Assembly: GCA_914767715.1 (NCBI GenBank)
Contig: OU612075.1
Coordinates: 18,722,001 to 18,786,000 of the forward strand
Direction of reading: 5' to 3'
Length of the DNA stretch: 64,000 bases
Origin: Membranipora membranacea
Lineage: Eukaryota; Bryozoa; Gymnolaemata; Cheilostomatida; Membraniporidae
Every line of letters begins with the position of its first letter. Within the stretch, counting starts at the first letter, position 1. Below, piece after piece: positions 29,001 through 38,969 of this stretch. A model generated the notes under the pieces. The model had not been told where the DNA came from. It did not search any database and worked only from the letters and a program-made list of their open reading frames with translations. The position numbers were made by a program, and so were the translations under genes.

Positions 29001-32000
29001 CTTCTGCCCTATCTGATGGTATGGTTCTGGAGGTAGTAAGCTCCTCATGGTGATGATAAAATGGAGAGAGAAAGGCACATCATATGATGGGAAATTATCC
29101 AAACACCTTCCAATGGTCTGTGAGATATGAGCGGACGAGAAGGTAGGAATTTCAGTATGACATTAGGATTTAATAACTGCACTGAAAATGCGAACTTTAT
29201 TCCTAGCCCCAAAACATGAACATGCAGGTTATGATGTAGACAACCTCAGCATAAAGAACACTTACCTGCACAATGTCTGTTCCTTGGCCATCACTTTCGG
29301 ACACAGATACCGAGTAGAAACTCCTGTCAAATACGGGTTGGTTATCATTGACGTCTCGTATATTCACAGTCACCAGAACTGGTGTGGAATTCAGTCTAGG
29401 TACTCCATGATCGGTGGCAAGTAGATAGAACCTGAGAAAAAATCATCCATTGTCATTATTACAAACAAAAAACAAAGCGCTTGAGTCAATCATTATAGGA
29501 AGTTTCACAGATAATAACTCTTGCCACAGTATTTCAAAACAGTTATTTTTTGCAAAAAATTTAACGATTCAACAAAGATTTGTCTTTTTCCCACAGTGTC
29601 ATAATCCTAATTACAACAGCGATCATAAGACAAAGATTTAGGTGATTAATGACGGCCTTAAGTAATTTGGTGATGTCACGAAATTAATGGTTGTGAAAGA
29701 GCGCTATGTATTTGTGTTATACTTCTGATGAAATGTATCGCCGCTCACAGCAAAAAGAATGATGTCACATTCAACTTACAGCAACATACTGTCAAAGAGT
29801 GAGGACCTTGGGATAGTGTATGCTAGAAAAACCCGGATATGAAAGTCTTTCAAGCCAAAATCTAATCTCAAAGTATTGAACTGCGAAGGATGGTTTGATC
29901 TTGTGTGTTCTGACTAGAAATAATTATCACAGGTCCCCAAGAACAGCAGGATTCCTGCTCTACTTATCAGATCTGACACACTGAATCAGAATGTTAGATA
30001 TTTCTGCTGATTGTATACAAATATTTCTGTGACAAAAGATTTAAGTGCAAGAAAATCAATGATATTGTAATTAGCCTTTAGGTGTACGCTACTTGGTACA
30101 GCGTTTCTTCTTCAGAACTGCATACATTAAACAGGTATAGCTCTGGCTTTCATGACAATTAATAGACTTGAATACAAGTTGCTGAGTGACAAGCGAGTAG
30201 AAACAGATAACCATCACTGATGACATTTTCATTTCTAACATTTCTAATCCCCAACACGACCCATTTTGATGCAGGGCTAAAGTTGATGCACCAGAGATAT
30301 TCTATGTATGTGTAACGTGTCTGACAGAAGTTACTCAGATATTCACCCGGAGACGAGTTTGGTTTATAGACACATCTCATAATTCAGTAAAATGTGCTGC
30401 AGGCCTATCTCATAACAGCCATAGTGGTGATGATACAGTACAAGCTATGACTATGACGAAATGATACTATATTTAGCTGAAAATTACTGAGGTATGCTCC
30501 TTGATTGAGACAAGGAGTTGGTAAGATATCCACTCCAACCGATAAAGACTACTGGTTCACTCAATTCAAAAACCCAGAGCAAAAATAGAGGGAGGGGAAA
30601 AAATAGGTGAAGGGGGATGGGAGGGGGAGGACTTACTTTGGCGGAGATCCTGATATACATGTTATAGTTTCTCGAGCAGTCTTTATCATACCGGAGGCAT
30701 TATGTACAGTAAACCAGTCCGAGTTACCTCCTGGGTACTCCAGTATACTGTATGTTATCAGCCCGTTCTGTCCTGTGTCAGCATCACTATGAAATATAAT
30801 ATAAGAATAATATATTACAATAATATAATATGAGTATGTGTCCACAACAATGGCGTCCATATGCTTACCATTATTGCATGGCCTTAAAAACTGGTGGTCG
30901 CTTGTCTCCCATATCAGCATGGGTGTGTAATCACACAATTCATTTTTGTTCATATCTTATCACCACAGGGTCGGACTGAAATATCAGCCCTTAGATGGTA
31001 TTTTGATCAAATGAAACCGCACTGGTATTCGTGCCAAAGAACATCAGTGGTTTAGGTTAATATATATTTTAGTGTTATTGGTGTCAAACTAGGCGTTCTC
31101 TTCAGTATCTATCAAGCATTCCAGAATGAAAGGCTTCGTATAAAACTCATCCGAGAAATTTGAGAGTACCTACAGTTTTGTAACATGATTGCAAATGTAA
31201 GAGATCCCATGATTACTCACACGTTCTCTTTAATTTAAGTACAATCAGATAAATATATTTCACAGTAAGTACAGTTTATGAACTACAACGATTTTCTTCC
31301 CAAGTTAAATAATCTGGAATTATCAGATTCCTCAAGAACAAAAGTCCTCGGTACAAGTAAAGAGATAAAATTGTTCTATGAGACTCACGTAGCTGTTAAT
31401 GATGTGTTTCCAACTGGAGAGCCGATCTGTACATTCTCTTCCACGTCGAGGGTATATTCGCTTTTAGCGAACACAGGAGGATTGTCGTTGATGTCGCCGA
31501 TGTGAACCTCAACAGCAATCGTTGTCTAAAAGTCACGTGCAACAGTTAGGATAGACGTTGTGTTAGATACCATCGTAACCAAAAATAAGGAAAAATAAAA
31601 GACATCCCGGTTACTTGTCAGAGAGCACAAATAATATCTTTCCAGCACAGAGCAGTTGTTTTTACACAGCAAGCTTTCATGCCTTCAGTGCTCCGTCATC
31701 CCACTTCCGACACCGATGGCATGCTACCAGAGACTATAGATATCTATACAGTCTCTGATGCTACTGTGTATCGCCAATGCTTTTTTGTGTAGGCTTCAAA
31801 CAACATCTCATGTTGAGATCGATTAATGCTTGAAAAAAGAAAACAACAGGCACCCACAACCACACAATATCAACATCAGATTAAAAAATGCAAAGCTTTC
31901 AATTCATATGCCGCTTTCATGTCAAGGCCACATTTCTGTCAGGAATAAACAAGAAAAAGTAAAACGCAACATGAAACAAAAAGCAGCGAGGCATTGTATT

Positions 32001-35000
32001 CAATTCAAGGCAACATTCAGCAGCTGTCCATGTTGAGCAATACTCACTGAGGGCCCTCTGGTCTGAAAACACGTCAGGGGATAATATTTACAGCGATAGC
32101 TCTGATTTGTGGTGTGGTTGACACACAAATCATGTACTAATTAAATAACTAGCTACTAGTGGATTTAATGTAAAAAAATGTAGAAATGACAGATAACTAA
32201 GGCTCTTAGACACTATGATTTGATATTGTAGAGAAATACCCCATCATTATAATGAAGTTTATCTTAAATAATTGAGTATGTTGGCAGGTGCCAAGGGGCC
32301 TCGCAGATGTTTGCTATGTAGGGTATTATCCTGTCTCATATGGTCCGTGTAATCCCAAATACTTATTTCCTCAACAAATTGACCGCCTCGGCTCATGAGC
32401 ATAGGCCAAGAGCAATAACAGTAAATAACACTATTGTATAACTTTGGCATTCCACACCACTCTAGAGAGTACCAATGTCGCCACACACATAAGACTTCTG
32501 ACAGGACAGAGCTATGTGTATCACCAGCTAACTTCAGCATATTCTACTTCATATGTATTTTTAGCTTTTTGATCTGCCTGATTTATGTTGCAAGGCGTGA
32601 ATGGGTGATTTGAGGTTGGGAGGTTTGCCCTGGGACATGGATAGGAAATGTATTATGAATACTAATTCACATAATGATATTGTCTATAAAATGCTCCACA
32701 TGAGTGTGGTGGGGGTGATGAGTCACTTACAGAGAGAGGTGGGGTGCCGTTGTCCCAGGCAGTAACTGATACGTTATAGACTGGAGTTGCTTCTCGGTCT
32801 AAAGCTCCACTCAATGTAATAAAGAATGTATTCCGATCACGTCTGCTTAGATCGAATGTACCTCCAGTTTCCGAGAGCTGAACTGTGAAGTTGCCACCAT
32901 CTTGGTCCGGGTCGTCAATGGATAGGCGAATGATGTTCATTGGCTACAAATATCAAAATAGATCAATTTCATGACCACAGTCGATAAGCTCTTTGGGCGT
33001 ATTATCTCTTTAAATATTTATTGTTTATCACCAACTAAAACAGGACACATCTAAAATTTTGCTATAACACAATGATCTCTACTTACAGCTGCTTCATTTT
33101 CAGATAAGAGATCAGTGTACAGGTAATCGACAGTGATTACTGGCTGCTGGTCGTTTATATTCAGGACTTGAATAGTCACCAGAGTGTTGGAGGAGGCAGT
33201 GGTGTCAGGATTTCGTGCCGTTACTCTGAATCTACAAAAAAAACCAGATATGAATTCAGTATAATTGGCAATCTTTGAAGTTGGATGTGCAAAACTGTAG
33301 TTGTTTATTGGGTGCAAGAATGGGGCTCAGATACCATACAAGTTGTGAGAAGGCCACTATAAGATACCTATTTCTATAAAACAACTCCAAACTCTAAATG
33401 TGTCGGAGTTGGGGATAATAAGAAAAATGGGCGGGGTAACATCGGTGAGCACAAACTGTCGAGGCTGGCTGTGGACGCATGAAAGAGCCAAACCAGCTTT
33501 TCTATCCACCTTTGGCTCAGGGAGATAATTTATTCGCACATCTCAGTTTTGACAGCAGCTTAGCAAAGCATGCAAATAGGTGGTGTCAATTCATTTCCCC
33601 ACCAAACCTACACTATAAGTCAACATTAGAAGAGTTTGGATGGATAGGTACATCATAAGGCAAAACTGGCAGGTGTTAGCAGGTAGATCAGCTGCTACGG
33701 AAGTCCAAAAAATGATGGGATTGAGAGCTCAGAATTAGAATTTTGAGAGCATTAGCATTTTCGAATCTATTTTTGAATGCTAACATGAGAACAGAAACTC
33801 AATAGCTCAGACGAAACCCAAGCGTCAATCAGTTACATCAATCATTTAATCAGTATTGTACTTCATCAAAGATGCAACCAAGCAAAACTGTAAAAACTGG
33901 AAAACCTTCATGTTTATAACCCAGCGTATGATCACCATCAGTTTGACATTATTATCATCAGTCTAAAACCAGACAACCCAAATCGTAGCACAAGTTGAAA
34001 GACCAACATAGCAAACATTGTAAGTTGGATATTTTCTGAATCACAAGTATTGGGCACACAAAGCTCAGGTTATTAAGCTCCCCTAAATCCTATTGAACTT
34101 TTCAAAGACAAACCAAGGTTGTATGGCTTGTGTTTGACTATACTAAGTAATAATAGCCCAGCGTTGACTAAACATCTGCATAAGCAGAGAATAAGCAGAG
34201 ACAATGCAAGACATCTCCAAAGTCAACACCAAGATGAATACAGATTGCAGGTTGGAAGATTTTGATTGACTACATGTCAACGGAAAATCCAAACTTCACA
34301 AACAAAATGCTGCCGAAAATATTGATCAAAGAAAAACATTCTTTGTCCAAAAGGAGAAGTATCTTACAATTTTAGGTAAAATGAGACATTTCAAAGGGCG
34401 TATTTAGAGATTGAGACTTTTGACAGAACATAAAAGGCGCGGTTTGGCCATTGACCGGTTTAGGTTATGAGTGGCTGTGAAACCTTTGACTAAAAATCAG
34501 CGACATTGTCACACTCCAAGCAGGATGTAATAGGAAATCAAGGCAACGGTTGAAAGTAATCCACTGTTACGACAGTCGATAGTGTCAGCATCAAAATCGG
34601 CTGGGATAGTCATTGGGCCAAATTTGAACCCCATAGACATTATGACAGGTTTTCATAGACAACAAAGCTTTGAATAAGGACAATAGAGGATCGGTTTAGC
34701 ATACAAACCACAGTGAAACTATGCAAACAGACATCGATTGCTTTGATGATGAAGAGAGGGCAAACCATCAACCTAAGCAGTGTGACAATAAACTTTCAGC
34801 AATTCGAAAATAGGACAGACTTCCGGGAGTCATAAAACAAAATGATCTCCATATTCGCCAAGTTTTAAGCTCCAGTGGTAGGCCGAGCATATTGTGGAGA
34901 ATCTAGCCTACGGCCTCTGTCACAAGTATCTCAGTGAACAAACATATCACAAAATTGAGAATCCAGGCAGCAGTATGCAGGCCTGCAACATTGATCATCT

Positions 35001-38000
35001 ATTTTCCCTACCTGTATAATGGCTGCGTGATGAAGTCTAGTTGATGTTGTACAGTAATATCCCCAGTTTGTGGATTGACAGCGAAGTGATTGTAGTTAGG
35101 AGTGGCATCTATGGAGCTGATCGCATACTGTATCTCCCCAAATGGTCCGTCCTCTTCATCAGTCGCCTGCACTGTCAACACCGTTTGGCCTAAAAGAGCA
35201 GAAGATGAAGTCGATTTGAAATAAAGGAATTGGTGAGCAAAATAGTTAGCTGGTTTGAGTTGTAGGTTTTTCCTTGAAATTGCAAAGAGAAATCACAGAA
35301 TAAACAGATACTCCTGTAATGCGTCATTTACTTGAATCATTTCTATATAATAATATGTACGATCAGAGAAAAAGATGGTGTTTTGTAATTTTGTCGGCAG
35401 GCACAATCATGGACATGTCACACTCAACCATGACTGACTGTCCAGGACCGATTCTTAGTGTTTAGGGCATAAACTTTCACTAAGAATAACTTTAAAGTGC
35501 AATGTTTAACCAAAACAACTATAACCTACATAAATTTTGTGGTAACTGCCATAATTATTACAAATATCAACAGTTTGCTTATATTGTTCTCATAATTGAG
35601 GCTATGACAAAAGGCCACCTGTTCTGGAGATTTGGGACAATCATCGTGTGGGTATGTCCTAAGATATTGATGACAATTTCATAGGTTGGCATCATCAAAA
35701 CATTTAGTCAACTAGTATTTTTGTTTGGGATAATTGTTTAGGTGAATAGCTAATTGATTGCAGATTATTCTTGCTCGGCCCAAACTGCCATGGGAAGACG
35801 AGTCAGACTGTGGCCAAGCAGAGTCCTAGTCGACACAAATTTGGCACCGAATCCAATCCAAGCTTGAATTCATAACATAAAATCTAAATTTAATTCACAG
35901 GCCGATCCGGGCCTGGATTTGCAAACAACTGGACCGCCAACAAGCTCTAACTCAAAATAGATCGTCTGAAAGTTTCACTACATATATTAAGATATCCTAA
36001 GATATATGGCCATTTATCAGGTGTCATGGATACCTTTTCACAACAAACTCGATCTGACGAGTAGATAAAGCTTCTTACACACAAACACAGTGATTTGATA
36101 TCTTATCTTATGAGTAAAATCTCTGGTTGTCAAAAATCTCAAACGTACTAATTGAAGCATATCATATAAAATGACAGTCTGCGCTCACAATATGACAGTC
36201 TGTTCTTATGATATGACAGTCTGCTCTTACCTATGGTGGCATTCTCGGCAACAGTAGCGGGGTACCTGCTAAAGTCAAACTGCGGCAGGACATCATTAGC
36301 GTCTGTAATCTGAATGTTTAGTATGAGATCGCCGTGTAGTCCTTGTCCGTCATAGGCTCTGATAACTAAACGGTAACTTTTCTGAGTTTCGTAGTCCAGC
36401 GTACCATTCAGCCTCAGTATCACAGAGAGGTCGTTAGTACCATACTATAAAGTCATAAAAATAGGATATAAGTAGATGATGAGTATGCAGATCACTGTGA
36501 CTAACGCACTTCCACAAAGCTAAGTCAAGAGCAAAAAAGCTGTACTGTCTGTATATATTGTAGATAGTATGGTAGTCAGTTCAGAAGGAAAAATTACTAA
36601 AGTTTTTTTAAAAATAATGGCAATCAAATATTCCCATCATCCGAACTGATGGCCCAGTCTGGCTAACCAGTCAGCTAGTCGAGATGCTGACGTGATAACA
36701 GCTGACAAGTGGGAGACATTTGATGATGAGAAGTACAGATTTCACAATTTCACCGCAACTTTTAAACCAGAAACAATTCCAGTAACGGATTGAATATCAG
36801 ACATCAAAGGTGGTCTCGCTGTGATAAAATGGTAGTGGTTATATATCCGACCAAACTTGTAGGTTCTCAGTATCAATACCCTGTCCGGCCCATTTTGATG
36901 GGCGTGTAGTGCTGTTTTTACGGTCAGTATGTGGTCATTGCAAAAGCACAACAGCGATTAAAAAAGAGGTAGGTCCATAATCGGCCATCGTTATAGAGTG
37001 GAACAGGTGCATATTTGCCATTCAAGAGTTTCAAAATAGGAAATGAGCAAATTGAACCCGTTTGCTGCTAAATAATACACCATATGCCCAAATATTCCTA
37101 TCATTTGTTCAGTCAATCCCAATCCCCCCTTGATCTAATAACCAGACATTTTTTTTATATATTTTCAAACCATTCAAATCTTGATCCTAATTATTCTAAT
37201 CCCATATTGGTTTACATGGAGGACAAGGTCTTAGCACATTCCTCTATCAGACATTTAGTCGAGACACACTCTCTGCTGGGGGCCTATCTTTGATGAATTT
37301 ATTTTCAAATGTTTACACAGCACTTATCCTGAATCTTATTGTATCAACACTGCGTTATTTTCTAAGCTTTGATAATTCAGATAAGTAAAATCATGCCAGT
37401 GTTTGCTACACAATTCCCACAGACATGAGTCATGGGCAGCGGCCATTAAACCAGTGCCTTAAAATGTGTGATCATAGACTTGAATCTTTCTACTGAACTA
37501 GACCCTTGACCATGAACATTACTAGATCAAGTTTGATCAAGTTTGTACCCAATCTAATGGTGAGCTCAACTTCAAATGCAGGCAAACCTTATCATGCTTG
37601 GCCATGATCATTGCATATCACAGTAAGGTTATCCTCATTCTGTGATTGTGTTGAGGCCGGGGAGCGGTCGGACGGGGGAAGAGTCTGGGGGGCTCAGACT
37701 AAGGCTGTTTAGTGGTGTTCTTACCTGGGTTTCCTCCAATCTGAACATGCCGTTAGAGCCGCTATGGATCTCGTAACGTTGTGTAGAATTAATCCCCTCG
37801 TCTGGGTCCTGAGCTGAAGCGAGTGTGGATACACGGAAATTAACTTGAGCGTTCTCTGTGATGCTGATATTACGCACGTTGTTTAGGAATGTTGGTGCAT
37901 TGTCATTGATATCTCTGATGATGATCTCCACAAAATAGGGCTCGGTTCTGTCTGCGTCAAATACAAGAAGCTTAAACGAGGCACCAGCCCCATTTCCAGC

Positions 38001-38354
38001 TTCCCGATCAAACATCCTCTTAGATATTACCGTGCCACTTGATTCAAAGGCAAACAGTTCATTGTATCTTGGAGACCCCGGCAAGCCGGAGACAACTTCA
38101 TCCTGATTAAGTATCTCATAGACCGCACCAGACGCACTCTCGTCTAAAGCTACACTACCGATAGTAACAGGGTCAGGAACATTCTCTTGGAAGTAGATGT
38201 ACTTGAGGACTGTATCAGACTGGCCTAGCGTCCCGCCGCAGAATGTGAATATGACGAAAATCCGTAAGACTAGGTTGTATAAAGAACTGTATGCTATAGA
38301 ACAGTTAATGGAATGAGGTTTGTGGTGTAGATGTGTCATCTTCCCAGCAGCCAT
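339..38354 (-). CDS. DCHS1: Dachsous-like giant cadherin (protocadherin-16/DCHS1 family), 5' 37 coding exons, 3' end outside window
   Basis: Exons, in transcription order: 37725-38354, 36231-36444, 35012-35189, 33087-33231, 32731-32943, 31389-31525, 30637-30786, 29266-29431, 22211-22394, 19907-20137, 19193-19426, 18480-18655, 17030-17251, 16321-16594, 15262-15488, 14864-15044, 13469-13678, 12686-12958, 11635-11825, 11359-11455, 10949-11134, 10316-10558, 9449-9654, 8345-8510, 7699-7914, 6305-6462, 5902-6140, 5516-5714, 4890-5003, 3835-4029, 3208-3401, 2702-2888, 2170-2410, 1558-1847, 1157-1379, 759-881, 339-467. All 36 introns are GT-AG and the phase is continuous, giving about 2547 residues: a signal peptide, 23 full cadherin repeats and part of a 24th. 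Dachsous is the heterophilic ligand of Fat cadherins in planar cell polarity and Hippo signalling. The orthology call rests on register: the linkers after EC3, EC7 and EC19 are degenerate, as I recall for vertebrate Dachsous, and EC24 also resembles it. About three more repeats, the membrane segment and the tail should lie left of base 1. Fat-family identity is the main alternative and fits the linker pattern less well. Confidence 0.88.
4260..4785. repeat. Long imperfect inverted repeat in a Dachsous intron
   Basis: The arms are about 4260-4440 and about 4596-4785. One arm reads GGACCACAGCAATA, later TTCCGAGCACTTCTGGGTC, then TAGAAATTGTCCTCCCTTCT and CCCTAGTGCTGT. The other arm is its reverse complement with scattered substitutions and small indels, roughly nine in ten positions matching by eye. 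Weaker similarity continues inward, leaving a loop near 100 bp. It lies wholly in the intron between exons 29 and 30. It may be a foldback transposon or an inverted duplication. As RNA it would form a long hairpin. Confidence 0.9.
5037..5140. repeat. 20-bp minisatellite, five copies
   Basis: Tandem units of GCAGTGGGTGAGTGACTGAT are repeated five times with a first-copy and a last-copy variant. The array lies in the intron upstream of Dachsous exon 29, beginning about 33 bp before that exon's acceptor. On the gene strand it reads as a pyrimidine-rich CACTCACCCACTGCATCAG series. Confidence 0.92.
5516..10558 (-). CDS. DCHS1: Dachsous exons 22-28: EC14 to EC19
   Basis: Seven exons give the rest of EC14 (linker EDVNDNSPVF), EC15 (LDVNDNPPRF), EC16 (DDVNDHTPYF), EC17 (SDTNDNDPVF), EC18 (LDINDNAPIF) and the start of EC19. 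EC16 contains a cysteine (YDWCN), unusual for the rest of the ectodomain. The splice of exon 27 to exon 28 forms the GHFDRE motif from two exons, supporting both boundaries. Confidence 0.87.
10949..16594 (-). CDS. DCHS1: Dachsous exons 14-21: EC9 to EC14
   Basis: Eight exons cover EC9 (linker QDVNDNSPIF), EC10 (VDENDNIPKF), EC11 (TDVNDNAPRF), EC12 (LDKNEPPRF, one residue short of the usual motif), EC13 (EDRNDNVPIF) and part of EC14. Typical LDYE/FDRE motifs, AxDxG turns and NTG/TTG turns recur in each repeat. Exon 20 is the shortest (97 bp) and holds only the EC13/EC14 linker. Exon 18 begins in mid-repeat (DQTTNFAIDP) and its junction with exon 17 restores a complete strand. Confidence 0.87.
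14801..14856. repeat. 28-bp tandem duplication next to a donor site
   Basis: Two copies of a unit containing TTATAGAA and GCCAATCAGATCAT lie back to back. The second copy ends 7 bp before the exon 16 boundary, that is, in the first bases of intron 16 on the gene strand. Confidence 0.85.
16880..17015. repeat. Degenerate AT-rich repeat in the intron next to Dachsous exon 13
   Basis: Several imperfect copies of a unit like TTAATCTCATTG followed by AACTT and GGTTTAA lie directly downstream (gene strand) of the exon 13 donor. They leave the frame open well past the donor, but the reading (NEIN, KLN repeats) is not cadherin-like. Confidence 0.6.
17030..22394 (-). CDS. DCHS1: Dachsous exons 9-13: EC6 to start of EC9
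   Basis: Five exons encode EC6 (linker SDANDNQPIF followed by YPDSY), EC7 and EC8, and enter EC9. The linker after EC7 lacks the calcium motif (VRDSTQAPLF). EC8 begins FTESLYQFSVTEN and contains GDPFGYF. The position of this missing linker, and the sequence after it, are the best match to vertebrate Dachsous in the window. EC8 closes with the canonical NDVNDNKPEF. EC7 carries a DDDSG turn. Confidence 0.87.
20138..22210 (-). other. Dachsous intron 9 (2.1 kb)
   Basis: No coding similarity is visible on either strand. It contains the 8-bp minisatellite at 21778-21846. Otherwise it is AT-rich unique-looking sequence. Confidence 0.7.
21778..21846. repeat. 8-bp minisatellite (GCCAGTGA)n
   Basis: About eight near-perfect tandem copies of GCCAGTGA (equivalently CCAGTGAG) inside Dachsous intron 9. 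Confidence 0.93.
23210..23345. repeat. Degenerate tandem duplication (about 67 bp x 2)
   Basis: Two copies, each with TCAAGTTATA near the start and AGCCGGCTTCCATGAGTA near the end (23244 and 23311). The middles have diverged. Confidence 0.65.
27029..27088. repeat. 30-bp perfect tandem duplication
   Basis: Two identical 30-bp units beginning GGATTACCCACCGAAG and ending GAGAGGGGA, directly adjacent. They are multiples of three and stay in frame inside a plus-strand open stretch that I do not regard as a gene. Confidence 0.9.
27235..27599. mobile_element. 365-bp MITE-like DNA transposon with TTA target duplication
   Basis: The left end reads TGGCTGGTGCACATTGTCC. The reverse complement of the right end reads TGGCTGGTTCACATTGTCC: 18 of 19 positions match, followed by CAGA or AGA on each side. 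The element is flanked by TTA at 27232-27234 and at 27600-27602, a 3-bp target-site duplication of the kind made by PIF/Harbinger transposases (TWA). The motif CAATGTGAAC recurs internally near 27288, 27487 and 27552, like subterminal binding repeats. No transposase is encoded. Family assignment is inference. Confidence 0.82.
27801..27915. repeat. 23-bp minisatellite, exactly five copies
   Basis: Five perfect units beginning ACCAACATGATCATGACAGC, 115 bp in all, in Dachsous intron 8. Each unit contains the palindrome ATGATCAT. There are no spacers, so it is not a CRISPR-like array. Confidence 0.95.
29266..36444 (-). CDS. DCHS1: Dachsous exons 2-8: rest of EC2 to start of EC6
   Basis: Seven exons encode the second half of EC2 (linker TDANDVLPQF), EC3, EC4 (linker GDINDNPPVF), EC5 (linker RDVNDNQPVF) and the start of EC6. 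The EC3/EC4 linker is degenerate (NINDQQPVITVDYL). It is followed by an EC4 with a doubled acidic turn (SIDDPDQDGG) and an insert before ALDRE. Both traits match Dachsous EC4 as I remember the family. The exon 6/7 junction splits a Thr codon in TATDADTGQNG, which confirms the splice sites. Confidence 0.87.
33232..35011 (-). other. Dachsous intron 3 (1.8 kb)
   Basis: No exon, repeat or RNA gene is evident. It is ordinary AT-rich intronic sequence. Confidence 0.65.
36167..36230. repeat. Threefold repeat of an intron 5' end
   Basis: Three adjacent copies of about 20-23 bp, each containing ATGACAGTCTG followed by (C/T)(G/T)(C/T)TC/TTA. The last copy ends at the GTAAGAGC donor of exon 2. The unit therefore includes the region just inside the 5' splice site. 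Confidence 0.85.
37725..38354 (-). CDS. DCHS1: Dachsous exon 1: signal peptide, EC1 and most of EC2
   Basis: The first coding exon is 210 codons, phase 0 at its end. ATG at 38354 is the first in frame; a second in-frame ATG lies five codons later. Residues about 28-43 are hydrophobic (LVLRIFVIFTFCGGTLG) and look like a signal peptide cleaved near Gly44/Gln45. EC1 follows and closes with the calcium-linker motif DINDNAPTF. EC2 begins with ITEN and has the DPDEG turn. Upstream of the ATG a TCTAACAG could be a 3' splice site, so a non-coding 5' exon may exist. Start choice is supported by the signal peptide. Confidence 0.88.
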
Positions 38355-38935
38355 TGTGCTAGCTGTTAGAGCAATAGTGGTGCCTATCCTGGCTTGCTCT
38401 GTTTATAGAGGAATTATCCAAAGATTATGTATCCTTGTACAGTGCATCCCAGACTATAAGTTAGCACTTCTAAGTACAGGTGTATCCATATAGATATCTC
38501 AGACCTGAGTCTACAAGGTAGAGATAGAGGATAGAACAAACAAGGGTTATAACTCAGCATTTCCAGATTCAGAACAAGCTATGTATGTTGCTGTAAGTGT
38601 ACATGGCTGGATGTTAATCAATCCACACTCAACAAGTGAAGGTGAAAAGACCAGTAAAGTTTCTGACATTTTGCAAGTATTTCTTCTCAAAACCTGAGCA
38701 ATGAATTGACCTGAGTGAGTGGGTTGATACAGTAGATCAATACATACTTCATCTACTGTCTGTATGTATGTGTATGTTTTGGACGAGTACCTAGTATAGA
38801 TAAATGCCTACTAAGCTACTAAGACTACCTTCTTCCTATTTTCTGACCAACTATACACTCACTGTAGTGTCTGGTTTACAAAATAAGGCCTACTCCTTCA
38901 AATCCAGGACTTGTCTTGTTGTGGGTATTGGTCTC

Positions 38936-38969
38936 ACCAATGAACTAAACCTCAGTTTAGTTCATTGGT
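38936..38969. repeat. Perfect 15-bp inverted repeat with 4-nt loop
   Basis: ACCAATGAACTAAAC is followed by the loop CTCA and the exact reverse complement. It lies about 0.6 kb upstream of the Dachsous start codon. It may be a foldback remnant or a regulatory palindrome. Confidence 0.93.

Larger units (their letters stand above)
22395..29265 (-). other. Dachsous intron 8 (6.9 kb), the longest intron in the window
   Basis: It separates exon 8 (end of EC5 and the start of EC6) from exon 9. It contains a degenerate tandem duplication (23210-23345), a 30-bp duplication (27029-27088), a TTA-flanked MITE (27235-27599) and a 23-bp minisatellite (27801-27915). I find no exon, tRNA or recognisable gene in the remainder. 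Long first-third introns often hold enhancers, but nothing in the sequence proves that here. Confidence 0.75.
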
